A stretch of DNA of 5,108 nt from JANQRV01 sp964533785 (GTDB taxonomy: Bacteria; Bacteroidota; Bacteroidia; Chitinophagales; Saprospiraceae). The stretch is from the NCBI GenBank assembly GCA_964533785.1, contig CAZHNG010000431.1, positions 1 through 5,108 of the forward strand, written 5' to 3'. A model generated the notes under the pieces. That model did not search any database. It was not told where the DNA came from and saw only the letters and a list, made by a program, of their open reading frames with translations. This document shows positions 1 to 5,108 of the stretch, one piece after another; the first letter of the stretch is position 1, and every line of letters starts with the position of its first letter. The position numbers and the translations under genes are program-made.

Positions 1-228
1 CAATTATCTGGAAGCGGGAATAGTGGGTTTGCTGCCCTTTTAGGCGGCTGGCGCAGTTCCGGTGGCAGTTACGTCGACCTCGGTACGGGCGGCTACTACT
101 GGGCGAGTACGGAGAGTAGTAGCGGCCTAGCGTGGTACTACTACTTCAACAGTGGTAAGTTGTGGCGCTACGACTACCGCGCCCAGACGTACGGGCGTTC
201 CGTGCGTTGCCTCCAGCCTGCCCGCTGA
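1..228 (+). CDS. FISUMP-domain protein, C-terminal fragment; probable DGR target
   Basis: This is the 3' end of a gene that starts before the window; frame 1 is open from base 1 to the TGA at 226-228 and gives 75 residues. The peptide holds the end of a FISUMP domain: GFAALLGGWR near residues 9-18, YWASTE at 33-38, a W-rich middle and SVRCLQPAR at the C-terminus. From residue 10 onward it matches the tail of the protein ending at 5094, but 16 codons differ, all by replacement changes at codon positions 1 and 2. Residues 1-9 are clearly less alike. This is the pattern of a DGR variable region, whose C-type-lectin-like fold displays the altered side chains for ligand binding. The N-terminal part, which could be a caspase or another effector, cannot be seen. 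The FISUMP call is firm; the DGR role is inferred from comparing the two copies. Confidence 0.88.
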   Translation, partial: QLSGSGNSGFAALLGGWRSSGGSYVDLGTGGYYWASTESSSGLAWYYYFNSGKLWRYDYRAQTYGRSVRCLQPAR

Positions 229-242
229 AGCTTTAGCTTAGG
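28..242 (+). repeat. DGR-type variable region, copy 1
   Basis: This segment aligns without gaps to 4894-5108 (constant offset 4866). The copies differ at 56, 73, 74, 77, 88, 89, 94, 95, 128, 136, 148, 149, 151, 169, 170, 172, 176, 178, 182, 187 and 197. All these sites are at codon position 1 or 2, and 16 of the 21 have A in one copy. Bases 198-242 are identical, covering the last ten codons, the stop and the start of a hairpin; this block is the likely equivalent of the initiation-of-mutagenic-homology end. A DGR template repeat with A at these sites would explain all the differences. The template itself is not in the window. Confidence 0.85.
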
Positions 243-246
243 CGGG
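221..246 (+). other. Stem-loop spanning the stop codon, after variable region 1
   Basis: CCCGC (221-225) pairs with GCGGG (242-246), and AAGC (228-231) pairs with GCTT (236-239). Between them lie one T-G wobble and one G-A mismatch, and the loop is TTTA. No T-tract follows (the next bases are GACAATTAAT), so it is a poor intrinsic terminator. In characterised DGRs a short hairpin or cruciform with a 4-base loop just downstream of the variable region helps target recognition, and position and loop size here fit that. The same sequence follows the second variable region, up to the window edge. Confidence 0.6.
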
Positions 247-340
247 GACAATTAATTTCCTTGGCGCAGCCGGGAAATCTTGACTATTTGTCTGCCGTCA
301 CCGCCTGCGTAGCGGCGGGGATGGCTTTGACTATTTCGAA

Positions 341-460
341 CACGGATTTAGGCGGATTAGTGGATTTCACGGATTGTGGAAGCTTGACGAGGTTAAAAAT
401 CCGTGTAATTCAAATCTGTGCAATCCAATCCGTGTAATCCTTTAATCCCTTTAATCCGTG
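341..460. repeat. AATCCGTG-family repeats, inverted pair
   Basis: Bases 341-376 carry several CACGGATT / GGATT units, which are the reverse complement of the AATCCGTG / AATCTGTG units at about 395-460. The two arms face each other around roughly 377-394 and could form a long imperfect hairpin. The right arm, 413-460, recurs as a direct copy at 1148-1195 with 44 of 48 bases matching. The repeat bracketing of the nuclease-like gene at 706-1098 suggests a cassette boundary, but no transposase or target-site duplication is visible. Confidence 0.7.
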
Positions 461-556
461 ATCAGCCTTTTCCCAAGATTGCTCAAGATTGCCCATCGTT
501 GCTCAATTTATTGGGGTGGTTTTTGGTAGTATTGCGTTGCTTCTTTGTCTGGAGCA

Positions 557-660
557 GAATTTTCAGAATTGTAGGATTTTCTGGATGGTGGGATTTTCTG
601 GATTATGTGGATCTTAGATGGGAGGAGAATTCTGAAAATTCAGAAATCCAGCAAATTCTG
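557..660. repeat. Palindromic AT-rich repeat upstream of the GxxExxY gene
   Basis: GAATTTTCAGAATT at 557-570 is a perfect 14-base inverted repeat of 628-641, with a 57-base spacer. Within the spacer GGATTTTCTGGAT occurs twice, at 574-586 and 591-603 (period 17). A related inverted unit (CAGAAATCCAGC) lies at 641-652. The RNA could fold into an extended hairpin just before the gene at 706. It may be a dispersed intergenic repeat or a transcript-end structure; the sequence alone does not decide. Confidence 0.6.
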
Positions 661-705
661 TTCCTGACGAGTGAGAAGGAATAAAAAAAATATAATCAAC
701 CTCCA

Positions 706-1098
706 ATGATCAAAAATCAACTAACCTATGACATCATCGGCTGTGCAATGAAAGTGCACAACACCTTAGGACCAGGTTTTCAGGAAGTGATTTACCAGAG
801 ATGCCTAGCCATAGAATTAGAAAGATCGCAACTAGATTTTGCTCGTGAACAATCACATGACATATTTTATGATGGAATAAGAGTAGGAAGAAGAAGGGCC
901 GATTTTGTCGTACAAAACAAAGTAGTGGTGGAGTTAAAAGCGGTAATAAGATTAGTAGACGCTCACATTGCCCAAGCTAAAAATTACACGGTTGCTTATG
1001 ATTTTCCACTTGGCTTACTGATCAACTTTGGCAGTAAAAGCATGGAATATAAATTGATGTTTAATCCTAAATATCATCCAAAGGTTGAAAAGCCTTAA
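706..1098 (+). CDS. GxxExxY protein (PD-(D/E)XK nuclease-like)
   Basis: This small protein of 130 residues belongs to the GxxExxY family (PDDEXK_3 type). The naming motif is visible as G24-F-Q-E27-V-I-Y30, after an N-terminal helix of the usual IIGCAMKVHNTLGPG type. The nuclease-like core follows: D66 in ADF, then E76-L-K78 in VELK, with Q90 and K92 in the following helix. The length is normal for the family and the frame is intact. The biochemical role of these proteins is not established; the fold suggests a metal-dependent nuclease, but DNA cleavage is an inference. The ATG at 706 is chosen because the family starts within a few residues of the first motif helix; no Shine-Dalgarno sequence precedes it, only an A-rich run. 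It stands alone between repeat blocks and is probably a separate cassette, not part of the caspase operon. Confidence 0.93.
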   Translation: MIKNQLTYDIIGCAMKVHNTLGPGFQEVIYQRCLAIELERSQLDFAREQSHDIFYDGIRVGRRRADFVVQNKVVVELKAVIRLVDAHIAQAKNYTVAYDFPLGLLINFGSKSMEYKLMFNPKYHPKVEKP

Positions 1099-1147
1099 TA
1101 TTAGAAACGCTATCAAGAATACATAGATTTAGTTCGGATATTACCCT

Positions 1148-1195
1148 AATCCGTGCAATCCAATCCGTGCAATCCCGTAATCCCTTTAATCCGTG
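1148..1195 (+). repeat. AATCCGTG-family repeat, second direct copy
   Basis: This 48-base segment matches 413-460 at 44 positions, with a constant offset of 735 and the same orientation. The two copies bracket the GxxExxY gene. Both contain GTG codons followed by open frame, which creates false N-terminal extensions such as a GTG start at 1167 in the frame of the caspase gene. The remaining gap between 1099 and 1250 holds only this repeat and a possible promoter. Confidence 0.8.
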
Positions 1196-1228
1196 TTTCG
1201 TATTTCCCCCCCACTTTCCCTATTTTAG
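1196..1228 (+). promoter_or_regulatory. Possible Bacteroidota-type promoter for the caspase operon
   Basis: TATTTTAG at 1221-1228 matches the TAnnTTTG -7 box at all but one defined position, and TTTCG at 1196-1200 could serve as a weak -33 TTTG box with a 20-base gap. Transcription would start some 10-20 bases before the ATG at 1251. The match is short and could be chance. Confidence 0.25.
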
Positions 1229-1250
1229 CAAAAATTCTACCACCCCGCTC

Positions 1251-2480
1251 ATGCAGGAACAAACAAGATATAGCGGCCGACAACCAAAAGATGGAGAAGC
1301 ATCAACATCCGGAACATCCTATTTCCTGGGGATAGGAATCAATCAGTACCTCCATTTTGAAAACCTGCATAATGCAGTAAAAGACGTAAAAGATATCGCG
1401 GCTTTGTTGCAAGAGAAGTACGACCTGGAAGCGGAAAATGTGGAATTACTAGAAAATGAGGCGGCTACCCGGAAAAATATCATTACCCTCTTGGACCATT
1501 TTCAAAATACGCTGACGGCAAATGATAAATTGATCATTTATTACTCCGGTCACGGACATTTGGACAAATGGAAAAAAGGCTATTGGATACCGACGGATGC
1601 TGAATTGGATAATACCGCCCAGTACATTCGCAACTCTACGCTGAAGGAATATATTCAGGATATTCCGGCACTGCACATTTTATTGATTTCCGATGCGTGT
1701 TTTTCGGGCTCTCTTTTCTATCACGGCAGTTATCGGTCTACGGAAGCTGTTGACGAGTTAGAGCGGCACAAATCGCGTTGGGCACTGTGTTCCAGACGGC
1801 ATGATCAGGTTGTGGCGGATGGCAAACCGGGCGGTAATAGTCCTTTTGCCGATAGTATTCTCTACGTGTTGAGGCGTAATGAAGCGCCCAAGTTGAACGT
1901 CTCCAAACTAACCGAAAAAGTATTGGAAATGACCCGCGCCAATTACGATCAATTGCCGGAAGGTAGTTACATGCAAGGGGTAGATCATCGGGGCGGGCAG
2001 TATGTATTTCGGTTAAAAGGAGTAGCAGAAGAGGCTTTGCCGGTGATTGAAGCTCCGGTAAAAGAATTTTCGGCACAAACATCGCGCGGGGTGTTGGCGC
2101 AAATGGCCTCCGAAAGTGAAGAAGTGCGCCGTTGGTTATACAACTGGGGTCTTTACCAGTTGGTCGCCCTTGTTGGCTTGGTACTAGTAGGTGCCTTTAC
2201 GACCAATGACAACCTTTTGGGGCAATTGTTGATCGGTTTCATTCCGATCGTTTTTTACCTGGCTGCTTATTTTCCGGCATTGTATACCGAATTAAGCCGC
2301 AAGAATTTATTGACCCTGACCTTTGGTTATGCGCTGGTTTATTATTCCTTATTGTTGGTCTGGAAGATCAATCGTGGTGCAGCCTATCCCTGGTGGCAAT
2401 TTACCATTATGCTGGTCGTTGGGTTAATGTTGTATTATTTTGTATTACCCTTGTTAAGTAAAACCACACAGAAGAGATGA
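1251..2480 (+). CDS. Caspase-like (peptidase C14) protein with C-terminal membrane domain
   Basis: This 409-residue protein has a caspase p20-like domain at about residues 22-258. It opens with YFLGIGINQY and places the catalytic His in YYSGHGH (H101) and the Cys in SDACFSG (C150), so the dyad is intact. A later block with QVVADGKPGGNSPFA (187-200) is typical of bacterial C14 proteins. A linker of about 35 residues leads to four hydrophobic helices (about 301-317, 322-346, 353-371, 381-403). No signal peptide is seen, so the protease domain probably faces the cytoplasm. Start choice: the ATG at 1251 lies after the repeat block; the in-frame GTG at 1167 would add 28 repeat-encoded, proline-rich residues and is rejected. 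No clear Shine-Dalgarno is present. Its stop overlaps the next start (ATGA at 2477), which implies translational coupling. Substrate and activation signal are unknown; a regulated-proteolysis or cell-death role is inference. Confidence 0.92.
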   Translation: MQEQTRYSGRQPKDGEASTSGTSYFLGIGINQYLHFENLHNAVKDVKDIAALLQEKYDLEAENVELLENEAATRKNIITLLDHFQNTLTANDKLIIYYSGHGHLDKWKKGYWIPTDAELDNTAQYIRNSTLKEYIQDIPALHILLISDACFSGSLFYHGSYRSTEAVDELERHKSRWALCSRRHDQVVADGKPGGNSPFADSILYVLRRNEAPKLNVSKLTEKVLEMTRANYDQLPEGSYMQGVDHRGGQYVFRLKGVAEEALPVIEAPVKEFSAQTSRGVLAQMASESEEVRRWLYNWGLYQLVALVGLVLVGAFTTNDNLLGQLLIGFIPIVFYLAAYFPALYTELSRKNLLTLTFGYALVYYSLLLVWKINRGAAYPWWQFTIMLVVGLMLYYFVLPLLSKTTQKR

Positions 2481-3475
2481 ATATGAAAACAGGAGTACTT
2501 ACTATCCTTTTTACATTTGGTTGTCTTATCAGTTTTGCCCAAGATTTGAGCCAAGACCTACCCTTTTTCAAAGAGAGAATGGCCGGCTATCAGGCCTGGT
2601 TGAATGAAACAGGTATGGGCAAAATCCTCAAAGTGCATGATGTGAATGTTGAGCCGGAGGATTATGTCAATCTATTTCTATCTGTAGAAACTAAATACAG
2701 CAATCGCGACAAACAATCGGATTACGCTGAGCAAGCTTGGCAAGATGTTCGTGCCGCTTTTAACCGTAGCAGCACGATTCCCTTTGAATCCAAATTGCTG
2801 TTGAAAATGCTGCATTTGTTTGAGCTGGAGCCCGGCCAGGCTACCGTCCAGTTTTACGATACTTACGATGTAAGTCAACATAATTTTGTCTTTTACGGCA
2901 TTTACCACGAAAATCAAGAAGTAAAAGTAAAAAGTGAGGTAGGGTCAAAATCTACTTCTCATGATTTTCCCTTGATTATTAGTGGAGTGGGGCAGGGGAT
3001 GACTGCCAGGACAAGAAGCTATGCCTGTAGCGGAGACGAAGGCGTAGTAGCCTTGTTTAATGACGTCAAATCCTTTATGGAGGAAGAGTATGGTAGCAAT
3101 ACCCTAAAAATTTCCGGTAAGATCATTGATCTGGACTTGGGTATATTTCAAATATCCGTACAACCGCTTTACCGGGAAGTTATTCAAGAAGGAGAATTGG
3201 CCCTTTGTGAATGGCTAAGAGGACTCGGCTTTAGCAACTGTACAACGCTAAAAAAAGAATGGCTCATCTTTACCTTTACCTTGGAAGAGCGCAACAATCG
3301 TCCTTATCTGAGCTGCGAACTGGAAGGAAAGTTTAGCGATAAACCCTATGTTTTTGGTAAACGCGGGAATTTCGTAGCTATTGATAATGACGCACAATCG
3401 AAGGTATTGCTGCAGAATTATGGGGATGATAAAATGGGGCGGCTGCAGGAATATTTGAGTGAGCTTAGGCGGTAA
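2477..3475 (+). CDS. Exported protein of unknown family
   Basis: I do not recognise a family for this 332-residue protein. Residues 1-21 form a typical signal peptide: MNMK, a hydrophobic core, then SFA before QD, with likely signal peptidase I cleavage after A21. No convincing lipobox and no later membrane segment are visible, so a periplasmic or secreted location is expected. The mature part is acidic to neutral, mixed alpha/beta in character, and has cysteines near 184, 244, 255 and 280 that could form disulfides. The ATG at 2477 overlaps the caspase stop codon in ATGA; a second ATG at 2483 is an equally good start and would shorten the signal peptide by two residues. Its position between two caspase genes suggests a partner, inhibitor or substrate, but nothing in the sequence shows which. 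Confidence 0.85.
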   Translation: MNMKTGVLTILFTFGCLISFAQDLSQDLPFFKERMAGYQAWLNETGMGKILKVHDVNVEPEDYVNLFLSVETKYSNRDKQSDYAEQAWQDVRAAFNRSSTIPFESKLLLKMLHLFELEPGQATVQFYDTYDVSQHNFVFYGIYHENQEVKVKSEVGSKSTSHDFPLIISGVGQGMTARTRSYACSGDEGVVALFNDVKSFMEEEYGSNTLKISGKIIDLDLGIFQISVQPLYREVIQEGELALCEWLRGLGFSNCTTLKKEWLIFTFTLEERNNRPYLSCELEGKFSDKPYVFGKRGNFVAIDNDAQSKVLLQNYGDDKMGRLQEYLSELRR

Positions 3476-3497
3476 AATGAATGATTAGACATGAGAC

Positions 3498-3525
3498 TTG
3501 CTAAAGTAAACTTGAGTTAAATTTA
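3498..3525 (+). promoter_or_regulatory. Possible promoter before the caspase-FISUMP gene
   Basis: The 71-base gap 3476-3546 contains TAAATTTA at 3518-3525, one mismatch from the TAnnTTTG box, with TTG at 3498-3500 as a candidate -33 element 17 bases upstream. This could give the last gene its own transcription start in addition to read-through. The gap has no terminator-like hairpin. The gene start at 3547 is preceded by an A-rich stretch (CTTTAAAA), not a Shine-Dalgarno sequence. Confidence 0.2.
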
Positions 3526-3546
3526 CATTACCCAAAACCTTTAAAA

Positions 3547-5094
3547 ATGAAGTACCTACCTCTATTTTTTGCTTTATTGATCCCGTCCGTCTGCTTTTGC
3601 GCTAATGCCGATTTGCGGCCCGGCAAAGACTACGCACTCTTCTTTGCCGTCAACAAGTACAAAAACCTCGATGATCTAAAAAACCCTATCGCTGAAGCTA
3701 AAAAACTATCCCAAAAATTGGCGGATGAATACGAATTCCAAACCGAAGTTATCGAAAACCCTACCCGCAAAACCATCAAAGAAAAACTAGAATTCTACCG
3801 CGACCAATTCGAAAATGGGAATTTTGATCCCAACGGACAGCTTTTTATATTTTTTACCGGACACGGTATTTTCGAAAAGGAATCCAACAACGGTTTTTTC
3901 ATCCCAGCGGACGGAGACCCCGATGATCTGGTATTTACCAGTATCCAATACAGTTATTGGCGGCCATTCATCAACAACTTCAATTGTAAACACATCCTGG
4001 TAGCTATCGACGCTTGCTACAGCGGTACTTTCGACCAAAAAGTAACCATGAAATCCGGGGATACCGAAACTGATCCGGTGTTCAAAAGACCAAAGGAACT
4101 GAATGAGAAACAACGATTGATCCAAAACCATCAGGATCATACTACCCGTCTTTACCTAGCTTCCAGTGCGATCGAAAAAACGCCGGACAAGTCCAATTTT
4201 ACTAAGAAATTCTTCAAAGCCTTGGGTGAAGGTGGTCATCGCGATGGGTTATTGACGGCCGGCGAAGTATTCGAATTGTATCTCAAAAGCGTTCGTCCGA
4301 CTCCCATCTTCGGTGAATTTGGCAAGGACGAAGCCGGTTCTAATTTCCTTTTTTTCCCAAAGGAAGCAAAAGAGGTCATTGCCGTGAGCAAAGAGGAGAA
4401 AGAAAAGGTGGATGCCTACCAAAGTGAAATTGAGGTATGGGAGGAAGCAAGAAAAGAAAACACTATTGCGGCTTACGAGCAGTACATCCAAAAATTTCCG
4501 GAAGGTGTATTTGTGACAGCCGCCAAAGCAGAAATGGATCGCCTGGGAGCGGAATACATCTTAAGCGGTAATCGTTTATTTGATAAACGGGATGGCCAAA
4601 CGTACAAAACGGTCATGATTGATGGGAAAATGTGGATGGCGCAGAATTTGAATTTCAATATTGAAGGGTCCTATTGCTATAAGGATAGGGAGTCTAATTG
4701 CGAGAAATATGGGCGCTTGTATACCTGGGAGGCGGCGAAGGAGGCTTGTCCAAACGGGTGGCATTTGCCGAGTGATGAGGAGTGGAAGTTATTAGCAGAT
4801 TACGCTGGAGGATACTATGATGCAGAAACGGGTAAAGATGTCGGTTATCCTAAGACTGGCTATGAAAATTTAATAGCGGATGGTAGGAGTGGTTTTGCTG
4901 CCCTTTTAGGCGGCTGGCGCAATTCCGGTGGCAGTTACAACGGCCTCGGTACGTACGGCAGCTACTGGGCGAGTACGGAGAGTAGTAGCGGCCGAGCGTG
5001 GCACTACTACTTCTTCGGTGGTAAGTTGTGGCGCGGCAACTTCGGCGACCAGGCGTACGGGCATTCCGTGCGTTGCCTCCAGCCTGCCCGCTGA
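3547..5094 (+). CDS. Exported caspase-like protease fused to a DGR-diversified FISUMP domain
   Basis: The protein has 515 residues. Residues 1-21 are a signal peptide with an AxA site (A19-N-A21), so the protein is exported. A caspase p20-like domain spans about 25-270, with the catalytic His in FFTGHG (H106) and Cys in IDACYSG (C157). A charged helical linker follows at about 273-335, including a YEQYIQKFPEG segment. The FISUMP domain runs from about 345 to 513: RDG at 348-350, MWMAQNLNF at 362-370, YGRLYTW at 388-394, CPNGWHLPSDEEW at 401-413, YWASTE at 473-478 and SVRCLQ at 507-512. Residues 450-515 match the tail of the protein ending at 228 except at 16 residues (459, 465, 466, 470, 472, 483, 486, 490, 491, 497-501, 503, 506). 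These form the putative variable ligand-binding face. A ligand-gated protease is a reasonable inference; ligand, substrate and location (periplasm or surface) are unknown. Confidence 0.93.
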   Translation: MKYLPLFFALLIPSVCFCANADLRPGKDYALFFAVNKYKNLDDLKNPIAEAKKLSQKLADEYEFQTEVIENPTRKTIKEKLEFYRDQFENGNFDPNGQLFIFFTGHGIFEKESNNGFFIPADGDPDDLVFTSIQYSYWRPFINNFNCKHILVAIDACYSGTFDQKVTMKSGDTETDPVFKRPKELNEKQRLIQNHQDHTTRLYLASSAIEKTPDKSNFTKKFFKALGEGGHRDGLLTAGEVFELYLKSVRPTPIFGEFGKDEAGSNFLFFPKEAKEVIAVSKEEKEKVDAYQSEIEVWEEARKENTIAAYEQYIQKFPEGVFVTAAKAEMDRLGAEYILSGNRLFDKRDGQTYKTVMIDGKMWMAQNLNFNIEGSYCYKDRESNCEKYGRLYTWEAAKEACPNGWHLPSDEEWKLLADYAGGYYDAETGKDVGYPKTGYENLIADGRSGFAALLGGWRNSGGSYNGLGTYGSYWASTESSSGRAWHYYFFGGKLWRGNFGDQAYGHSVRCLQPAR

Positions 5095-5108
5095 AGCTTT
5101 AGCTTAGG
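4894..5108 (+). repeat. DGR-type variable region, copy 2
   Basis: This is the second copy of the segment at 28-242, encoding residues 450-515 of the caspase-FISUMP protein plus the first 14 bases after the stop. It is more GC-rich and uses more C-ending codons than the rest of its gene, which suggests it derives from a template outside the gene's own history. Bases 5064-5108 are the invariant 3' block. The homology continues to the last base of the window, so the true right end is not visible. Confidence 0.85.
5087..5108 (+). other. Stem-loop after variable region 2, cut by the window end
   Basis: CCCGC at 5087-5091, AAGC at 5094-5097, loop TTTA and GCTT at 5102-5105 repeat the hairpin seen at 221-246. 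Only the first base of the closing GCGGG arm could lie inside the window. Conservation outside the coding sequence at both loci argues that the element is kept for function or is part of the copied or recognised unit. Confidence 0.5.

Larger units (their letters stand above)
229..705. other. Gene-free, repeat-rich intergenic region
   Basis: I see no credible gene here. It contains the post-stop hairpin, a GC-rich imperfect hairpin at about 294-325 (11-base arms, 9 matching, around CTGCGTAGCG), a direct repeat TTGACTATTT at 280-289 and 327-336, the AATCCGTG-family repeats at 341-460, and an AT-rich palindromic segment at 557-660. A GTG-initiated open frame at 418-684 is built from these repeats and resembles no family I know. 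No DGR template repeat or RNA gene is recognisable. Confidence 0.6.

Noticed and set aside
221..246. Intrinsic terminator after the first gene
   Set aside because: The stem is imperfect and no T-run follows; conservation beside a second variable region fits a DGR element better, although a weak termination role is not excluded.
262..273. TGGCGCAGCCGG resembling the variable-region segment TGGCGCAGTTCCGG as a possible template repeat
   Set aside because: Only eight bases match contiguously and the flanks do not align. A template should match over more than 100 bases with A at the variable sites.
341..460. CRISPR array from the recurring AATCC units
   Set aside because: The units are short and irregularly spaced, occur in both orientations, and have no unique spacers of constant length.
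418..684. 88-codon GTG-initiated open frame upstream of the GxxExxY gene
   Set aside because: It is encoded by the AATCCGTG repeats and the palindromic segment. Its N-terminus nearly repeats the frame opened at 1153 by the same repeat, and it resembles no protein family.
1167..1250. In-frame GTG extension of the first caspase
   Set aside because: The 28 added residues come from repeat DNA and a proline- and phenylalanine-rich tail. The ATG at 1251 gives a normal N-terminus before the caspase fold.
1153..1335. 60-codon open frame beginning with the repeat at 1153
   Set aside because: Its start lies in the repeat and it overlaps the N-terminus of the caspase gene in another frame; there is no domain or start signal.
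1738..2082. Antisense open frames over the caspase genes, such as this one
   Set aside because: They are shadows of strongly supported coding sequence on the + strand, with no domain of their own.

Overview
The window looks like chromosomal DNA of a Bacteroidota member, possibly of the Saprospiria type. The grounds are moderate GC, FISUMP (Fibrobacter succinogenes major paralogous) domains, a GxxExxY gene set among degenerate AATCCGTG-type repeats, almost no Shine-Dalgarno sequences, and TAnnTTTG-like promoter boxes. The lineage is an inference from style, not from a marker gene.

Layout, all genes on the + strand. (1) 1-228: the last 75 codons of a FISUMP-domain protein that begins outside the window. 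(2) 229-705: a gene-free, repeat-rich stretch with a hairpin at the stop codon, a second GC-rich hairpin, inverted AATCCGTG-type repeats and a palindromic AT-rich segment. (3) 706-1098: a small GxxExxY protein of PD-(D/E)XK nuclease type. (4) 1148-1195: a second, direct copy of the AATCCGTG-type repeat. (5) 1251-5094: a probable operon of three genes. These are a caspase-like protease with four C-terminal membrane helices, an exported protein of unknown family that overlaps it by 4 bp, and an exported caspase-like protease fused to a C-terminal FISUMP domain.

The main discovery is that the two FISUMP tails (28-242 and 4894-5108) behave as two variable regions of a diversity-generating retroelement (DGR). 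They are collinear without indels. Between the first stop codon and position 28 they differ at 21 bases, all at codon positions 1 or 2 and all changing an amino acid. At 16 of the 21, one copy has A. No third codon position differs, and the identity runs through the stop codon into a shared hairpin. Upstream of position 28 the two genes diverge abruptly. This fits adenine-directed, templated mutagenesis from one shared template, not ordinary gene duplication. No reverse transcriptase, accessory protein or template repeat lies in the window.

Taken together, 1251-5094 may be a cell-death or conflict-type locus. In this reading, an exported caspase carries a hypervariable C-type-lectin-like recognition tail, and a second, membrane-anchored caspase and a secreted partner are encoded beside it. 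The functional link between these genes is inference from their co-orientation and spacing.
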